From: Paenibacillus sp. 32352
GTDB lineage: Bacteria; Bacillota; Bacilli; Paenibacillales; NBRC-103111
DNA length: 64,000 nucleotides
Direction of reading: 5' to 3'
Assembly (NCBI RefSeq): GCF_002042965.1
Contig: NZ_MZNT01000021.1
Coordinates: forward strand, 38,094 to 102,093
Positions 17,783 through 27,168 of the stretch are shown here, piece by piece. Each line of letters opens with the position of its first letter. The first letter of the stretch is position 1. The notes below the pieces were generated by a model, which saw only the letters and a program-made list of their open reading frames with translations, did not search any database and was not told where the DNA came from. The translations under genes and the position numbers were made by a program.

Positions 17783-18246
17783 TATATATCCACCCCACAA
17801 TAAGGACAGTAGACTTTCGAAACACCGGCACAATAAAGAACTTTCACATGCTGCTCGCAACAGCTGCAGGCAAAAATCTCTTCCGTTGTGTCACGATCCT
17901 TCAGTTCTCTAACGTTAACCGTCTTAAGAGGCTTGAAATCCATTTTTATGACCCCTTTGCTCGTGCTATTAATGTTACGAGCCATTTTACCAAAAGTCTT
18001 ATTTAGTTGTTCAATAGCATAATTCATGGCCAATGCTTCTATCTTCTCGACAGTCTCTTTGGTGTAAAAGTTATTTTTGTCGCTCGTTAGCCCGCAATAT
18101 GGACAAAACAGATCCATAACTGGCTTCTCGTCGTGTTGTAATTCATCCGCTCTCACCTTAAATTCCGAATTGCAGAACGGACATTCAAAAGTCACAAATC
18201 CTTCACTATCGCCCTGGATTGTAAATGATAGGGTTACCTGGGTCAC
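17782..18246 (-). CDS. Zinc-ribbon protein with two CxxC pairs at each end
   Basis: This 154-residue protein has CPFCNSEF near residue 22 and CPYCGLTS near residue 50, and a second pair CSCCEQH and CPYCGVDI at the C-terminus. That makes two treble-clef or ribbon zinc sites around a helical middle. Such proteins bind nucleic acid or protein partners. It heads a leftward cassette; its stop overlaps the next start by one base. It begins 29 bp after the terminator of the tns operon, so it probably has its own weak promoter or depends on read-through. Confidence 0.5.
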   Translation of the reverse strand: MTQVTLSFTIQGDSEGFVTFECPFCNSEFKVRADELQHDEKPVMDLFCPYCGLTSDKNNFYTKETVEKIEALAMNYAIEQLNKTFGKMARNINSTSKGVIKMDFKPLKTVNVRELKDRDTTEEIFACSCCEQHVKVLYCAGVSKVYCPYCGVDI

Positions 18247-18274
18247 CCAAATCCCCTCCCGAGTTCATTGTAAA

Positions 18275-18305
18275 AAGAACCAAGCAGATAGATTGCTTGG
18301 TTCTT
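18275..18305 (-). terminator. Terminator of the tns operon
   Basis: AAGAACCAAGCA (18275..18286) pairs with TGCTTGGTTCTT (18294..18305). On the minus strand a run of T follows. It begins six bases past the tniQ2 stop. Confidence 0.88.
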
Positions 18306-18311
18306 CTACAG

Positions 18312-20240
18312 TCAAAATGTCATTGTCTCCAATTGGTTAATGATCCTTTCGTCCACCTCTGCTGTACTTCTCCTGTACATCGGGCTGAACGTTTTTATAC
18401 TATCAAGGGAAACGACTCTCTTGTTGTATTTTTTCATCTGTTCAATAATTACTGGAAGATGGCGGATTAAGTAGTTTGCGTCTGACTCAACCTTGCTTTT
18501 TAGTAATTCTGTAACTCTTGGGAATTTTTCAGGTGCATTCTCTAAATGCTCGGTAATAATCTTGGGGGCATGAGCCAAAATAGTATACTTTCTTATCTGC
18601 TCAGCGGGATTTGATCTGTACAGGTCATCTGCTGCCGCGGCTAAAATTTTGCTGTATTCAAGATCTAACTTGGCCCAATCCTTTCGAATCCGATTTTTTT
18701 TGCTGGGAGGCAAGTTTTTCTCCATCCAATCCCGGTCGTTCTTTAACATTTTATGATACAGATGATTATATCTTTTAGCCAACTCAGTTCTTGAAATGTC
18801 GCTATTTTCCCGCATTATTGCAAGTATCTTTTTGCGATTTTCTGTTAACAACGTGGTGACCTCTGATGTTGCAGCAACTTCGTCATTATTATCCATAGAC
18901 GATGCCCATAACATTTCAAGCGACTGAAGTATTCTAGTGTCTGAAGCCGGCTCTTTATGCCGGTTCAATGAACGTTTTATTTGGGTTGGGGATGTCTTTA
19001 ACCTTTTTGCAATAGCATTATTACTTAAACCACTTGAATGAAGTTCCAATACAGTTGAATGCCACAATGGACCCATTGTTAACACTGCATAAGGCTTCTC
19101 GTTACTACGATCGTTTAATTTCCATCTTCTTGAGAAACTAAAGCCACATAGCGGACAACCAAATAATCCCGAAATATATCTTCCATCATGATCAACACGA
19201 ACACATTTTTTGATAACTCCTAAGCCATATCCTTCACATACCGGGTTATTGCAAATCCATGGCCCATTCCCAAATGGTATCGGTATACAAAAGGCTCCGT
19301 TCTCCGATATAAAATGTTCAACTGAACCAGATAAAAACATCATAATCAGCACATAGAGCAGGATATTTTTAACACCCTTACATGAAAGAAAGAAACTGTC
19401 CGAATTAACCTGTGCTTTCAAGTCGGTAGTCAAGTATCCTTTTAAACCATTGTCTTTCAGGAAATTATCAAAGTGCTGAAGAATTTGTTTTCTGTCAACG
19501 CCACCCGAGTACTTCATGTATCCTTTTAGTCCCAATGCATTTTTCAATTTTGCAAATATCTCTTCCCGCGATACCTGCTTGGAGTACCTAACCATCTGAT
19601 AGAAGTTCGTAAGGACTCTCTGTTCGATATTATAGTTGGAGGAAATCGATTCTTCTTGACAATCTGATAGATTGCAACCACATTCACACTCTATAGAAGC
19701 TAATAATTGTCCATCTTTCGCTCTAGCCAACTTCTTATTACAGCTCGGGCAAAGCACAATCAATTTACTGCCATGTTCTGGACAGCATGTTATAAAAGTT
19801 AGTTGGTGGGTCCTATGCAAATAGACTTCACCATATTTTTGACTGTCATTCTTCATGCAATCAGGGCAATAACGTAAGTCCTCTGAAATAAGCCGATCTA
19901 GACCTTTGCCTAGTAAACCGGCAATATTGGAATCACCTGCATTTTCCATGATCTCTTCAATGGCTCTTGATAACCGATCTTTAGGAATGAATGGTTTGAC
20001 CCAGTGAAAATAGGTATGGTTAAATAAAAAATCATCCATTGACATAAATCGGCTTGGCAACTGGTTAAACAAAAAATTCAAGTTGCGAGGAAATACGGTT
20101 AAACTGTAGACCTTTCTTCCGAACAACTCTGAATTTGTTACTGAAAAATCGCTGTTACCCGAAAGCACATGGTACCTAAATATTATGGACCTACTATCTT
20201 CATCTGGATATAAGATCGGTAAATACGATAACATAAGCAT
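18312..20240 (-). CDS. tniQ: TniQ/TnsD-family target-selection protein 2
   Basis: This protein of about 642 residues starts MLMLSYLPILYPDE and carries FRYHVLSGN. These align with the start of the neighbouring tniQ1. Zinc ligands follow: CPDC near residue 125, CCPEHG near 152, CPSC near 163 and CECGC near 184, the TniQ zinc-finger arrangement. The C-terminal third is an HTH-rich, TnsD-like extension. ATG 20240 behind AAGAGGGACG is preferred over the open frame to 20267, which overlaps tniQ1. TnsD proteins recognise the end of glmS. Which of the two TniQ proteins binds glmS cannot be decided from sequence. The C-terminus matches the relic at 7118..7306. Confidence 0.85.
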   Translation of the reverse strand: MLMLSYLPILYPDEDSRSIIFRYHVLSGNSDFSVTNSELFGRKVYSLTVFPRNLNFLFNQLPSRFMSMDDFLFNHTYFHWVKPFIPKDRLSRAIEEIMENAGDSNIAGLLGKGLDRLISEDLRYCPDCMKNDSQKYGEVYLHRTHQLTFITCCPEHGSKLIVLCPSCNKKLARAKDGQLLASIECECGCNLSDCQEESISSNYNIEQRVLTNFYQMVRYSKQVSREEIFAKLKNALGLKGYMKYSGGVDRKQILQHFDNFLKDNGLKGYLTTDLKAQVNSDSFFLSCKGVKNILLYVLIMMFLSGSVEHFISENGAFCIPIPFGNGPWICNNPVCEGYGLGVIKKCVRVDHDGRYISGLFGCPLCGFSFSRRWKLNDRSNEKPYAVLTMGPLWHSTVLELHSSGLSNNAIAKRLKTSPTQIKRSLNRHKEPASDTRILQSLEMLWASSMDNNDEVAATSEVTTLLTENRKKILAIMRENSDISRTELAKRYNHLYHKMLKNDRDWMEKNLPPSKKNRIRKDWAKLDLEYSKILAAAADDLYRSNPAEQIRKYTILAHAPKIITEHLENAPEKFPRVTELLKSKVESDANYLIRHLPVIIEQMKKYNKRVVSLDSIKTFSPMYRRSTAEVDERIINQLETMTF

Positions 20241-20250
20241 CGTCCCTCTT

Positions 20251-21975
20251 TCATGACTGACACTCAACGAGTTCCATAAATTTGTCTTTAACCATTTTCT
20301 TTAATGGATGATTCAAGCCGGCTAGCTTCAATAATCTCCATCCTAACACCTTACCTTCCGTCTCATTAAGCTTGCTTGCTGCCCATATTAACCTGCGAAC
20401 TTGAAATGTCTCTGTAGAATCGACATGTTTCTTAATGAATTCATTGGTTCTGGGGAGCTTGTTTAGATTCTTCATAAGCTTATGTGTCAGGTTACCTGAA
20501 TCCGTATATCTAGCTATTGAGGCCAACGATATTCTTAGGGGATTAGGCAACTGTTTCATCTGTTCGACCGCCTTTGCCACCACATCATACAAAATCTCGT
20601 CTCGCTGATTCCAATCCACTTTTCGTTTGACTTTCGATAGCGAACATCCTTTCTCGTTGTTTCTGTTTCTTCTCGACCTGGCAGGTTGACTTTGATTTCT
20701 CATCTTATGCAAAGCTGCTTTATTAGTATTAAGAAGCTCCGTTTGAGTTTTTACAGTCCCAGGGTCGACACCGAGAATTTTTGCTTTCTGACGAAGAGAT
20801 GTATTGGTTTCATTAAGACACCTTAGTTTGTCATACCAAACTGGACCAAAAGCTTTAATTCTGCCTATGCGGTTTCGATCCTCATCACTTGTATCCGGAC
20901 CTCTTCTTGAATATACAAATCCGCAACTGCAATGGAAGGTGCCGACCGGCTTTGAAGTTGTTGAGCAACGAGTAACTACACATTTTTCAACAACACTTTG
21001 ATTGTAATGATCAGCCGCTTTATTGAGACATGGCCAGGGGCCGCTTCCAAATGGAAGATTGTTGGGGGTGACCGAAAAACCACCGACAGATTTTTCAAAA
21101 AAACCGATTAGTAATAGATGCCTTAGCGGATGCGTGATTTCTTCTTGATCCCTGATTATTTTATGTAACCACGAGCTGTTTGAATCGATACCACAGTCTA
21201 GATAATCCAGCAGTTCATCAGTGTAGAAATTCCGAAAATCATGTATAAGACGATTAAATCGTATCCGGCCGCCTACTGTTTGGTATCCTTCCATCGGCAG
21301 TACCCTTCTATAGGATGTGGTCTCCTCTTTAGATTTTGACTGGGACTGTAGAAGTAAATTCGATTGAACAGCAATGTATTCCAGATGATCACACCAGTTG
21401 GCGTCAATAACGGGTTCGGTAAAATTCGATTCACCGTGTATTGCCAAAGGCACAAATGAATATTTGTGATGAAGAGTTGAGTATTCTACCGTACTGACCC
21501 TTAAGATGATCTTATGCAACGGACACATTATAACACCGGGCAGCTGATGGCAGCGATGCCAATAAGGCTCGCAAATCTCACTATCTGCTTTATAGCAATC
21601 AGTACAAAATCTTAGCCTTGCCGGCAATTTTATAGAAGTAGCAAGCAATCCCAGGAAGGCATGAACTTCCCCTTGTTTACTCCCATTTTCCATCAAGGAT
21701 TGTACTTGATGAATTTTCTGTTGCTTCATAAAGTAAGTGTAATAGGGAAGTAGGGTATGATTGTTGATGATTTGATCGGTCGTATATTGTCCATTCAGAT
21801 TATCGGCAAGACTCATTAGGTGACTTGGCAGATCTGCAGTCGCACAAACCGATCGATTACCGAAAAGGTCCTCGATGGTTTGTCTTTGTATCTTATTTCC
21901 TGAAATTACATGGTACCTGGCAATCCCGCTGTAAAGCAATTCATCCTCATAAAGAGTCGGAAAATAAGCTAGCAA
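20251..21975 (-). CDS. tniQ: TniQ/TnsD-family target-selection protein 1
   Basis: The TTG at 21975, eight bases after GAGAGGG, gives an N-terminus MLAYFPTLYEDE that lines up with tniQ2. An upstream GTG at 21984 is possible. The protein has about 574 residues. Zinc ligands CTDC near residue 122 and CPLHK near 150 are in TniQ positions, and CSCGF appears near 330. The length suits a TnsD with an added DNA-binding half rather than a short CAST TniQ. It follows tnsC by 75 bp and precedes tniQ2, whose start is 10 bp past its stop. It probably brings TnsC to the glmS end or to an alternative target. Confidence 0.85.
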   Translation of the reverse strand: MLAYFPTLYEDELLYSGIARYHVISGNKIQRQTIEDLFGNRSVCATADLPSHLMSLADNLNGQYTTDQIINNHTLLPYYTYFMKQQKIHQVQSLMENGSKQGEVHAFLGLLATSIKLPARLRFCTDCYKADSEICEPYWHRCHQLPGVIMCPLHKIILRVSTVEYSTLHHKYSFVPLAIHGESNFTEPVIDANWCDHLEYIAVQSNLLLQSQSKSKEETTSYRRVLPMEGYQTVGGRIRFNRLIHDFRNFYTDELLDYLDCGIDSNSSWLHKIIRDQEEITHPLRHLLLIGFFEKSVGGFSVTPNNLPFGSGPWPCLNKAADHYNQSVVEKCVVTRCSTTSKPVGTFHCSCGFVYSRRGPDTSDEDRNRIGRIKAFGPVWYDKLRCLNETNTSLRQKAKILGVDPGTVKTQTELLNTNKAALHKMRNQSQPARSRRNRNNEKGCSLSKVKRKVDWNQRDEILYDVVAKAVEQMKQLPNPLRISLASIARYTDSGNLTHKLMKNLNKLPRTNEFIKKHVDSTETFQVRRLIWAASKLNETEGKVLGWRLLKLAGLNHPLKKMVKDKFMELVECQS

Positions 21976-22050
21976 TAGAATCACCCTCTCAGATAAGATC
22001 CTATTGCTAGTTTTCCCTATTTTACATGTCCCTAGTACTCAAACAATCCA

Positions 22051-23805
22051 TTAAATTATTAGCTTCGATAGCTCATCCTCCGACGGGATACTTCCTATAT
22101 CCACTAGCTTTTCATAGATTACCTCTGTATCCTTTTCATTGTTTGCTACGGCATTTCTAAGGTCATCCTCACCAAGCATAACCTGCTGCTTTTTCTTCTT
22201 TTGGGCTTTACTGTTCCCCTTTTCTTGGGCTTCTTTCCCCTCGTTACCACGGTTTTCATCTTCATCCGTCATGGAGTTGAACGTAATATCTTTAATAAGT
22301 TGTTTTCGTAAATCAGCCATATCCTTCTCAGCCTCATTAGACTGAAGAACCCTATTAGCAGCTTCATAAGCCATATCGTAAGAAGCCCCGAAATCCATTG
22401 CTGTTTTTACAAGCTCAATTAGCTTCTCTTCGTCCTGCTCAATTTTTCCATCACGCAATATTTTTGTTCTGACCTCTCCTTGAATATTGACTTTCTCATC
22501 TGCCTTTTGTAAATATTGATCCAACACGTTCCACTTAGGATATAAATCATCTATTGCCTCTAACGCTCGGGGATCTTTACTTCTCAAAACCTTTAACATA
22601 GGCTGAACCAGCTGCATGTGCTGTTTGGCAACGGTCTCCAGGAGAGCCCCTGTTATTTTTTCATTATCGTTTCCGTCCTCGATGGCTTGCCACTGGGCTA
22701 ACATGTACAACTTAACCGCAATATCTACAATTCCCTGAGAAAGCTCATACATTTTCTTACTCAAATGAGGCTTTAGAGGCGTTTCAGTAGCAGTCCATTG
22801 ATATTTCCACAGAGCATTTAAGAAGAAATCCCACTCCTCGCCTTCACTTAGTCTATCCATGATCAGGTCCCCTTGTCCCGTGCTTCTTCTTGCTTGACTG
22901 AAGGAACCTGAAAGAAGCTTCATTGCCTTAAACGTCCCTACTAATACCACAGGAACACCAATCGTATTAATCAATTGAGTAAAGTAATTAAGCATCTTCT
23001 CAGCGCCGCCACTCTTAAGAAAACTCAAGTTTTGAATTTCGTCAATGACTAGTACTCCTAACCCATGTAATGTAGCGATATGAGCCATCACTGGAATTAA
23101 CATATCTACCGATACTTTTTGAGTCGAAAATTTCCGGAAATATTTAGTACCCAAATGCGCATCTACGGATTGTAAAAAGTTAAAGCACAACCCTTTCAGC
23201 GAACCATCAAACGGGCAATTTAATTTCAGCCAAACAACTTGCTTACGGATAAAAGGTTGCCCTTTATAAGTCGAGTGATGGATGACCTGCGGGTATAAAA
23301 GTAATGAGCTCTCGATTGCCGTTGTCTTCCCCTGTCCACTTACTCCAAGGATAGCGAATCCGGCAGCGGTAGATCTCACCCCTGCAATATTGCTTCCTGT
23401 TGAATCAACTCCTCCTTCAAGAACCTCTTTAAACCCTATATGGAATTGTCTCATGACTGCTGGAGAGAAAGGATTTCTGGCTTTATAACCATGGCGGATT
23501 AATCTCGATAGCCTTTGTTCCACCAGAAAATGTGAAGGTAACGGCTCGACATAATCGGATATCTGTTGAACAAGATGCAGCCTTGTCTGCCGTCCTAATT
23601 TACGTTGCCTTTCATCGTAATCAGGGTATTTCCTGATTTGTAATGCGACATCTTCTTCTTCAAATATCGGGGGCAAAGCTTCTATAAAAGGATTACCCCT
23701 ATAGTCAGGAATCTCCTGTTCAGAATAGCTTGCCTCCTCTTGCCTGCCTATAAGGCTCGGAGAATACTGGTAATAATCAACCTGCTGTTGAGCTTGCTTA
23801 ACCAT
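22051..23805 (-). CDS. tnsC: TnsC AAA+ ATPase regulator of transposition
   Basis: Walker A GVSGQGKTT lies near residue 158 and Walker B VLVIDEIQN near 255, the TnsC/TniB-type AAA+ core. At 584 residues it is close to Tn7 TnsC (555) and much longer than the short TnsC of CAST elements. The long N- and C-terminal extensions are expected to contact TnsD and TnsA/TnsB, as in Tn7. The C-terminal 90 residues are lysine-, glutamate- and aspartate-rich. The start overlaps the tnsB stop by eight bases, so the two are coupled. TnsC links the TniQ-bound target to the transposase and confers target immunity. Confidence 0.92.
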   Translation of the reverse strand: MVKQAQQQVDYYQYSPSLIGRQEEASYSEQEIPDYRGNPFIEALPPIFEEEDVALQIRKYPDYDERQRKLGRQTRLHLVQQISDYVEPLPSHFLVEQRLSRLIRHGYKARNPFSPAVMRQFHIGFKEVLEGGVDSTGSNIAGVRSTAAGFAILGVSGQGKTTAIESSLLLYPQVIHHSTYKGQPFIRKQVVWLKLNCPFDGSLKGLCFNFLQSVDAHLGTKYFRKFSTQKVSVDMLIPVMAHIATLHGLGVLVIDEIQNLSFLKSGGAEKMLNYFTQLINTIGVPVVLVGTFKAMKLLSGSFSQARRSTGQGDLIMDRLSEGEEWDFFLNALWKYQWTATETPLKPHLSKKMYELSQGIVDIAVKLYMLAQWQAIEDGNDNEKITGALLETVAKQHMQLVQPMLKVLRSKDPRALEAIDDLYPKWNVLDQYLQKADEKVNIQGEVRTKILRDGKIEQDEEKLIELVKTAMDFGASYDMAYEAANRVLQSNEAEKDMADLRKQLIKDITFNSMTDEDENRGNEGKEAQEKGNSKAQKKKKQQVMLGEDDLRNAVANNEKDTEVIYEKLVDIGSIPSEDELSKLII

Positions 23806-25978
23806 GCTTTTTCTCCTCCGTCTCCCTTAATTTTGCGAGTAGACCCAGCTTTGATTTAGGCTTATATGTTTCTAGAGGGATTACATGATCTCCAGGAATA
23901 GATGGTTCGTCCGTCTCCTCATTTGGAGACTTACCCAACTCATAAGCTTGTTCTTTTCGCAGCTTTTCTCTCTCAACGGCTTTAGTCCCTTTAATATTGG
24001 ACTTCCGTTCAGACTTTGTTAAGGAATGGTCTTGGCTATCGGCACTCCGCTTCATTGCTTCTTTCTTAATCGCTTCTAACTTCGCGCTTAAGGTTACTTC
24101 TTCCTGAAGTTCCGTTTCATCATAGTACAAGCTTCTTGACAATTTTTCCTCGTACCGGGTTGACTTGACCTCTTCAAGGCTCATATTTATGAATCGGGAA
24201 GACTTGGCCAATAAGTCGCACTTTATAAAACCCTTGCCATTGTCCGTCTTCACATAGACATGATTCATACATCTTCTGTCATAAGCGATCGGCACCTTTT
24301 GTGTTTTCCCTTTAACGAACCAACCCTGACGCGCTAATTCTTCACAACCATAATACATTCCTTCAAAGTATATCCCCTCCCGATTCACAGTAACTTTTGC
24401 CTCGGGCAATACATTCAATCGAACGATATCCGGATGAACATTCTTCAAATAGTGATTATGAGATATCCCCCAATTCCATAAATCCCTTGCAACGGGCCGC
24501 ACTTTATCCAATGCCTGATCTTTGTCTAAAGGGTAGTATTCCATGTAATGATAGTTGTTCCTTTGAAGAATCATCTCGATCATCATTTGTGTAAATTCTC
24601 TAAGTGTGAGCTTCGCATCTAAAACGTAATCCGGTCCCCCGCGCTTTTTGTATTCTTTCTTCACAGCACCAGGCGTCCATGGTTGGAGCGTCACGTTCAA
24701 TGTTCGAAATTGCTGTTCCACAATCCCCTTTAGATCAGCACGATACGGAGGCGCGTTCTTTAGTTTAATTCCTAGCGCTTTACCAAGCGAGTCGGCATTT
24801 TTACTCTCCATCTCGCCTCGGTCAGCCATAAAACTTTCTGGCATATGGTGACACGGCCACTCTTCCTCTGTAATTTCGATATCATACTGCCTGCAGAACT
24901 CAACCTTATTTTCCACTGTATTTTCAATAGCCATCATGACTCCAAGCCAAGACGGACCTTCAAACCCAACATATAACCCGACAACCATATGACTGTATAC
25001 ATCAACAACAATATATACGACAGGCCTGCCGACAATAATATTGGGATCAATTGCACTTACCAAATATACATCTGCTACCGTTGCATCAACTTCGAAGATT
25101 TGGCCTGGTCCATTAGCTTTCCTAGTTTCTGATCCTAGCAAAGGCCTGAAATCACGATTGAATGTAACCTCGCCTTCTCGGGCGATTAGCAGCTTGCGCT
25201 TGGTATAATACCTTCGAATGTGATATCGCAATTGAGCAATACTTGGTACATCGTGTCCTGGAGGTATTATCGGGATCTCATATTTCCCCTTCTTAATGGT
25301 ATCAATTTTATAATGATTCTTTAGCATCTCAATATATGTATATTTCACGGAGTCCCTTCGATTTATTTTTAAATAAACATCTCTTATAGCCTTATCGAAT
25401 ATTTTTCGATGACCCTCACTTATTAAGACTCCTTTTAACTTGGGATCTACAGAAATGCTGGTTTCTCTGGGTCTGCCCATCTTTTGAGTTGGATTCTTCT
25501 TACTGCCCTTCCCCCCGCATTTTCTGAATCTGGGAAGTAGAGCATTCACCATCTTCCCCCCAGTCCAGTAATAGCGTAAGTATTTATAGTAAAGGTTTTT
25601 TCCCTTACCGGTTCTTTCCACCTCGCTCTTTATGATTTCATACCGCTCTTTTGGATTGTAGATGTTAGGCTCCAGTTCAACTATGTCTTTAATACATTCC
25701 CAGGCTTCATCTCTAAGGCGAATTTCTTTTGGGGTTAGAAGTTCTTCCGAAACCATAAATCTGGAATATGGGTCATGCTCGCGCTTAATCATCGTCCCTT
25801 CAATAAGCTCTTGTTCAATAGATGAGATACGCTTAAACTCAGGAACCCCGGTTTTTTTTATAATAGAAATGGTAACGGCACAATCCTCCGACTGATTCAG
25901 CCACAGGACCCTCTCGCAATCAACAAGCTTTGATTCCGCGTCTCTCTTTTCAAGCAGAGTATTGATAAATAGCTCCAT
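23798..25978 (-). CDS. tnsB: TnsB DDE transposase
   Basis: The protein has about 726 residues, starting at ATG 25978 just after GGAGGAGAATAAA. The catalytic triad fits Asp in EVDATVADV near residue 298, Asp in MADRGEM near 388 and Glu in IVEQQFR near 422. The last two are about 34 residues apart, as in a DD(35)E enzyme. N-terminal HTH domains that bind the end repeats precede the core. A Mu-type C-terminal beta barrel (GIYFEGMYYGC, about residues 540-590) follows. A charged tail that may contact TnsC ends the protein. TnsB cuts and joins the 3' ends. Its start lies two bases inside the stop of the 67-codon ORF. Confidence 0.93.
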   Translation of the reverse strand: MELFINTLLEKRDAESKLVDCERVLWLNQSEDCAVTISIIKKTGVPEFKRISSIEQELIEGTMIKREHDPYSRFMVSEELLTPKEIRLRDEAWECIKDIVELEPNIYNPKERYEIIKSEVERTGKGKNLYYKYLRYYWTGGKMVNALLPRFRKCGGKGSKKNPTQKMGRPRETSISVDPKLKGVLISEGHRKIFDKAIRDVYLKINRRDSVKYTYIEMLKNHYKIDTIKKGKYEIPIIPPGHDVPSIAQLRYHIRRYYTKRKLLIAREGEVTFNRDFRPLLGSETRKANGPGQIFEVDATVADVYLVSAIDPNIIVGRPVVYIVVDVYSHMVVGLYVGFEGPSWLGVMMAIENTVENKVEFCRQYDIEITEEEWPCHHMPESFMADRGEMESKNADSLGKALGIKLKNAPPYRADLKGIVEQQFRTLNVTLQPWTPGAVKKEYKKRGGPDYVLDAKLTLREFTQMMIEMILQRNNYHYMEYYPLDKDQALDKVRPVARDLWNWGISHNHYLKNVHPDIVRLNVLPEAKVTVNREGIYFEGMYYGCEELARQGWFVKGKTQKVPIAYDRRCMNHVYVKTDNGKGFIKCDLLAKSSRFINMSLEEVKSTRYEEKLSRSLYYDETELQEEVTLSAKLEAIKKEAMKRSADSQDHSLTKSERKSNIKGTKAVEREKLRKEQAYELGKSPNEETDEPSIPGDHVIPLETYKPKSKLGLLAKLRETEEKKHG

Positions 25979-25979
25979 T

Positions 25980-26183
25980 TTATTCTCCTCCAATTTCAAT
26001 AATGGTTAGGATAGGTCTTGTAATTACATTAGGATTGGCCGAGTTAATTACGCATATATCAGCTATTGTTTGATCTATTTTGATCGCTTGAATCGTCTGG
26101 CTTTCCTTTATTAATTTGGACTCTAAAACAGACTTTAATGTAGCCTCGTTATCTTCTAGAGATGCTAATACGATTATTTTCAT
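25980..26183 (-). CDS. 67-residue mini protein resembling the TnsB catalytic strand
   Basis: The ORF starts at ATG 26183 behind GGAGGG (eight bases), inside the end of tnsA. It stops at the bases that form the tnsB ribosome site. Its second half reads IDQTIADICVINSANPN, then RPILTIIEI. In the tnsB product the catalytic region reads VDATVADVYLVSAIDPN, then RPVVYIVVDV. About 10 of 32 positions are identical with one gap, and most others are conservative. The Asp corresponding to the first catalytic residue is kept, but the rest of the enzyme is absent. It may be a remnant of another tnsB, or a translated coupling or regulatory peptide. Confidence 0.6.
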   Translation of the reverse strand: MKIIVLASLEDNEATLKSVLESKLIKESQTIQAIKIDQTIADICVINSANPNVITRPILTIIEIGGE

Positions 26184-27015
26184 GGCCAGCCCTCCAGTTT
26201 TGAAAATGATTCACTCGTACTTCTAATCGTTTTTGTGTAGGAAGAATTCGACGACTCATATCAACTTCCCACAAGCGATTAGCGATCAGATATCGGACAA
26301 CATTCATGCTGGTCCCCATTGGTAATTCCATCTTTGCATCAAGGTCCAAGGTGATTTTGGCTAAGGGCTTGTCTATATTAACAATCGATTCGTATAGTAC
26401 AGGCTCCAACTTATAAACCAGTTCATTATTTAGATACGCCATCTCATCCAAAATTTTGGCCGAATGCAACCATTCCACGTTTTTAACCAGATCATAATTG
26501 ATTTGATTTTCAGTAATCAGCCGCCATTCAATATCCAGATCTTTGAAGTAGTACTTTTCTATTTGAAGCTTGTCTAATACCCTTCGATTTAACTTTGCCG
26601 ATGGCTTTATGGAATGAGCTATAAACCTAAGTTCTCCACCTGACCTTACGGTCAATAACATGTCTGTGGTCATTACAATGGGATGCTTGGTCTTCGGATC
26701 AATTGGATGTCTGATGCCCAGCTTTTGTGCAATGAACAGTGTTTTTTCTAAAGGCAACAAAGGATATTGCTCCCTAATATCAACAACGTCCATGGCCCAC
26801 TCCATTTGATAATGATGAGCTAATTCAAAATGCTCCGACAAATAATGGTGTAATCGTCCACTCTTCCAACCCCGAACTCTCGTTACAACCCCATGGGATG
26901 GAACATCATGAATGGTTAACCAAGGCTTATATTCCGCAAAATGCCCCATACCACGCCCTTCCTTAATCCACCTTTCAATTGTTGCTGCTGTAGTGCGCCG
27001 ACGTCTTTTCGACAT
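26149..27015 (-). CDS. tnsA: TnsA endonuclease
   Basis: The protein has 288 residues from ATG 27015, with GGAGGAG seven bases upstream (the frame is open to 27033). It has the TnsA features: an HLSEHFE-like segment (about residues 55-65), WAMDVVDIREQYPL (about 75-88) with the catalytic Asp and Glu/Gln, TDMLL, and FIAHSIKPSAKL with a catalytic Lys. The C-terminal half is the winged-helix TnsA_C domain. TnsA cleaves the 5' strands so that transposition is cut-and-paste rather than replicative. Its presence, unlike in TniA-only elements, fits the clean 5-bp duplication. It is the first gene of the tns operon. Confidence 0.92.
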   Translation of the reverse strand: MSKRRRRTTAATIERWIKEGRGMGHFAEYKPWLTIHDVPSHGVVTRVRGWKSGRLHHYLSEHFELAHHYQMEWAMDVVDIREQYPLLPLEKTLFIAQKLGIRHPIDPKTKHPIVMTTDMLLTVRSGGELRFIAHSIKPSAKLNRRVLDKLQIEKYYFKDLDIEWRLITENQINYDLVKNVEWLHSAKILDEMAYLNNELVYKLEPVLYESIVNIDKPLAKITLDLDAKMELPMGTSMNVVRYLIANRLWEVDMSRRILPTQKRLEVRVNHFQNWRAGHENNRISISRR

Positions 27016-27090
27016 GAATAACTCCTCCATCAATTTATAGATTTTTTATTTACAATAGAAGTGCATAAAAACGATATATAATTGACTTTG

Positions 27091-27120
27091 ATAATAAGCG
27101 ATATTTACTCAACTTGTCAA
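27091..27120 (-). promoter_or_regulatory. Promoter of the tns operon
   Basis: On the minus strand TTGACA (27115..27120) and TATTAT (27091..27096) are separated by 18 bp, a good sigma-A promoter. The tnsA ATG lies about 75 bp downstream. The -35 box lies inside a dyad whose arms TTACTC and GAGTAA fall at 27105..27110 and 27132..27137, so a repressor bound there would block it. Confidence 0.75.
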
Positions 27121-27137
27121 CGACTTTAGTCGAGTAA
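27105..27137. promoter_or_regulatory. Dyad over the tns -35 box
   Basis: TTACTC (27105..27110) mirrors GAGTAA (27132..27137). Between them, next to the -35 box, lies the perfect palindrome CGACT-TT-AGTCG (27121..27132). It is a likely operator for the divergent XRE regulator. Confidence 0.5.
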
Positions 27138-27168
27138 TTTACAACTTCAACGTGATATGTTACCATTA

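Noticed and set aside
18312..27015. CRISPR-associated transposon (CAST)
   Set aside because: No Cas effector, Cascade gene or CRISPR array is present. Both TniQ proteins are long TnsD-type, and the site at glmS explains targeting.
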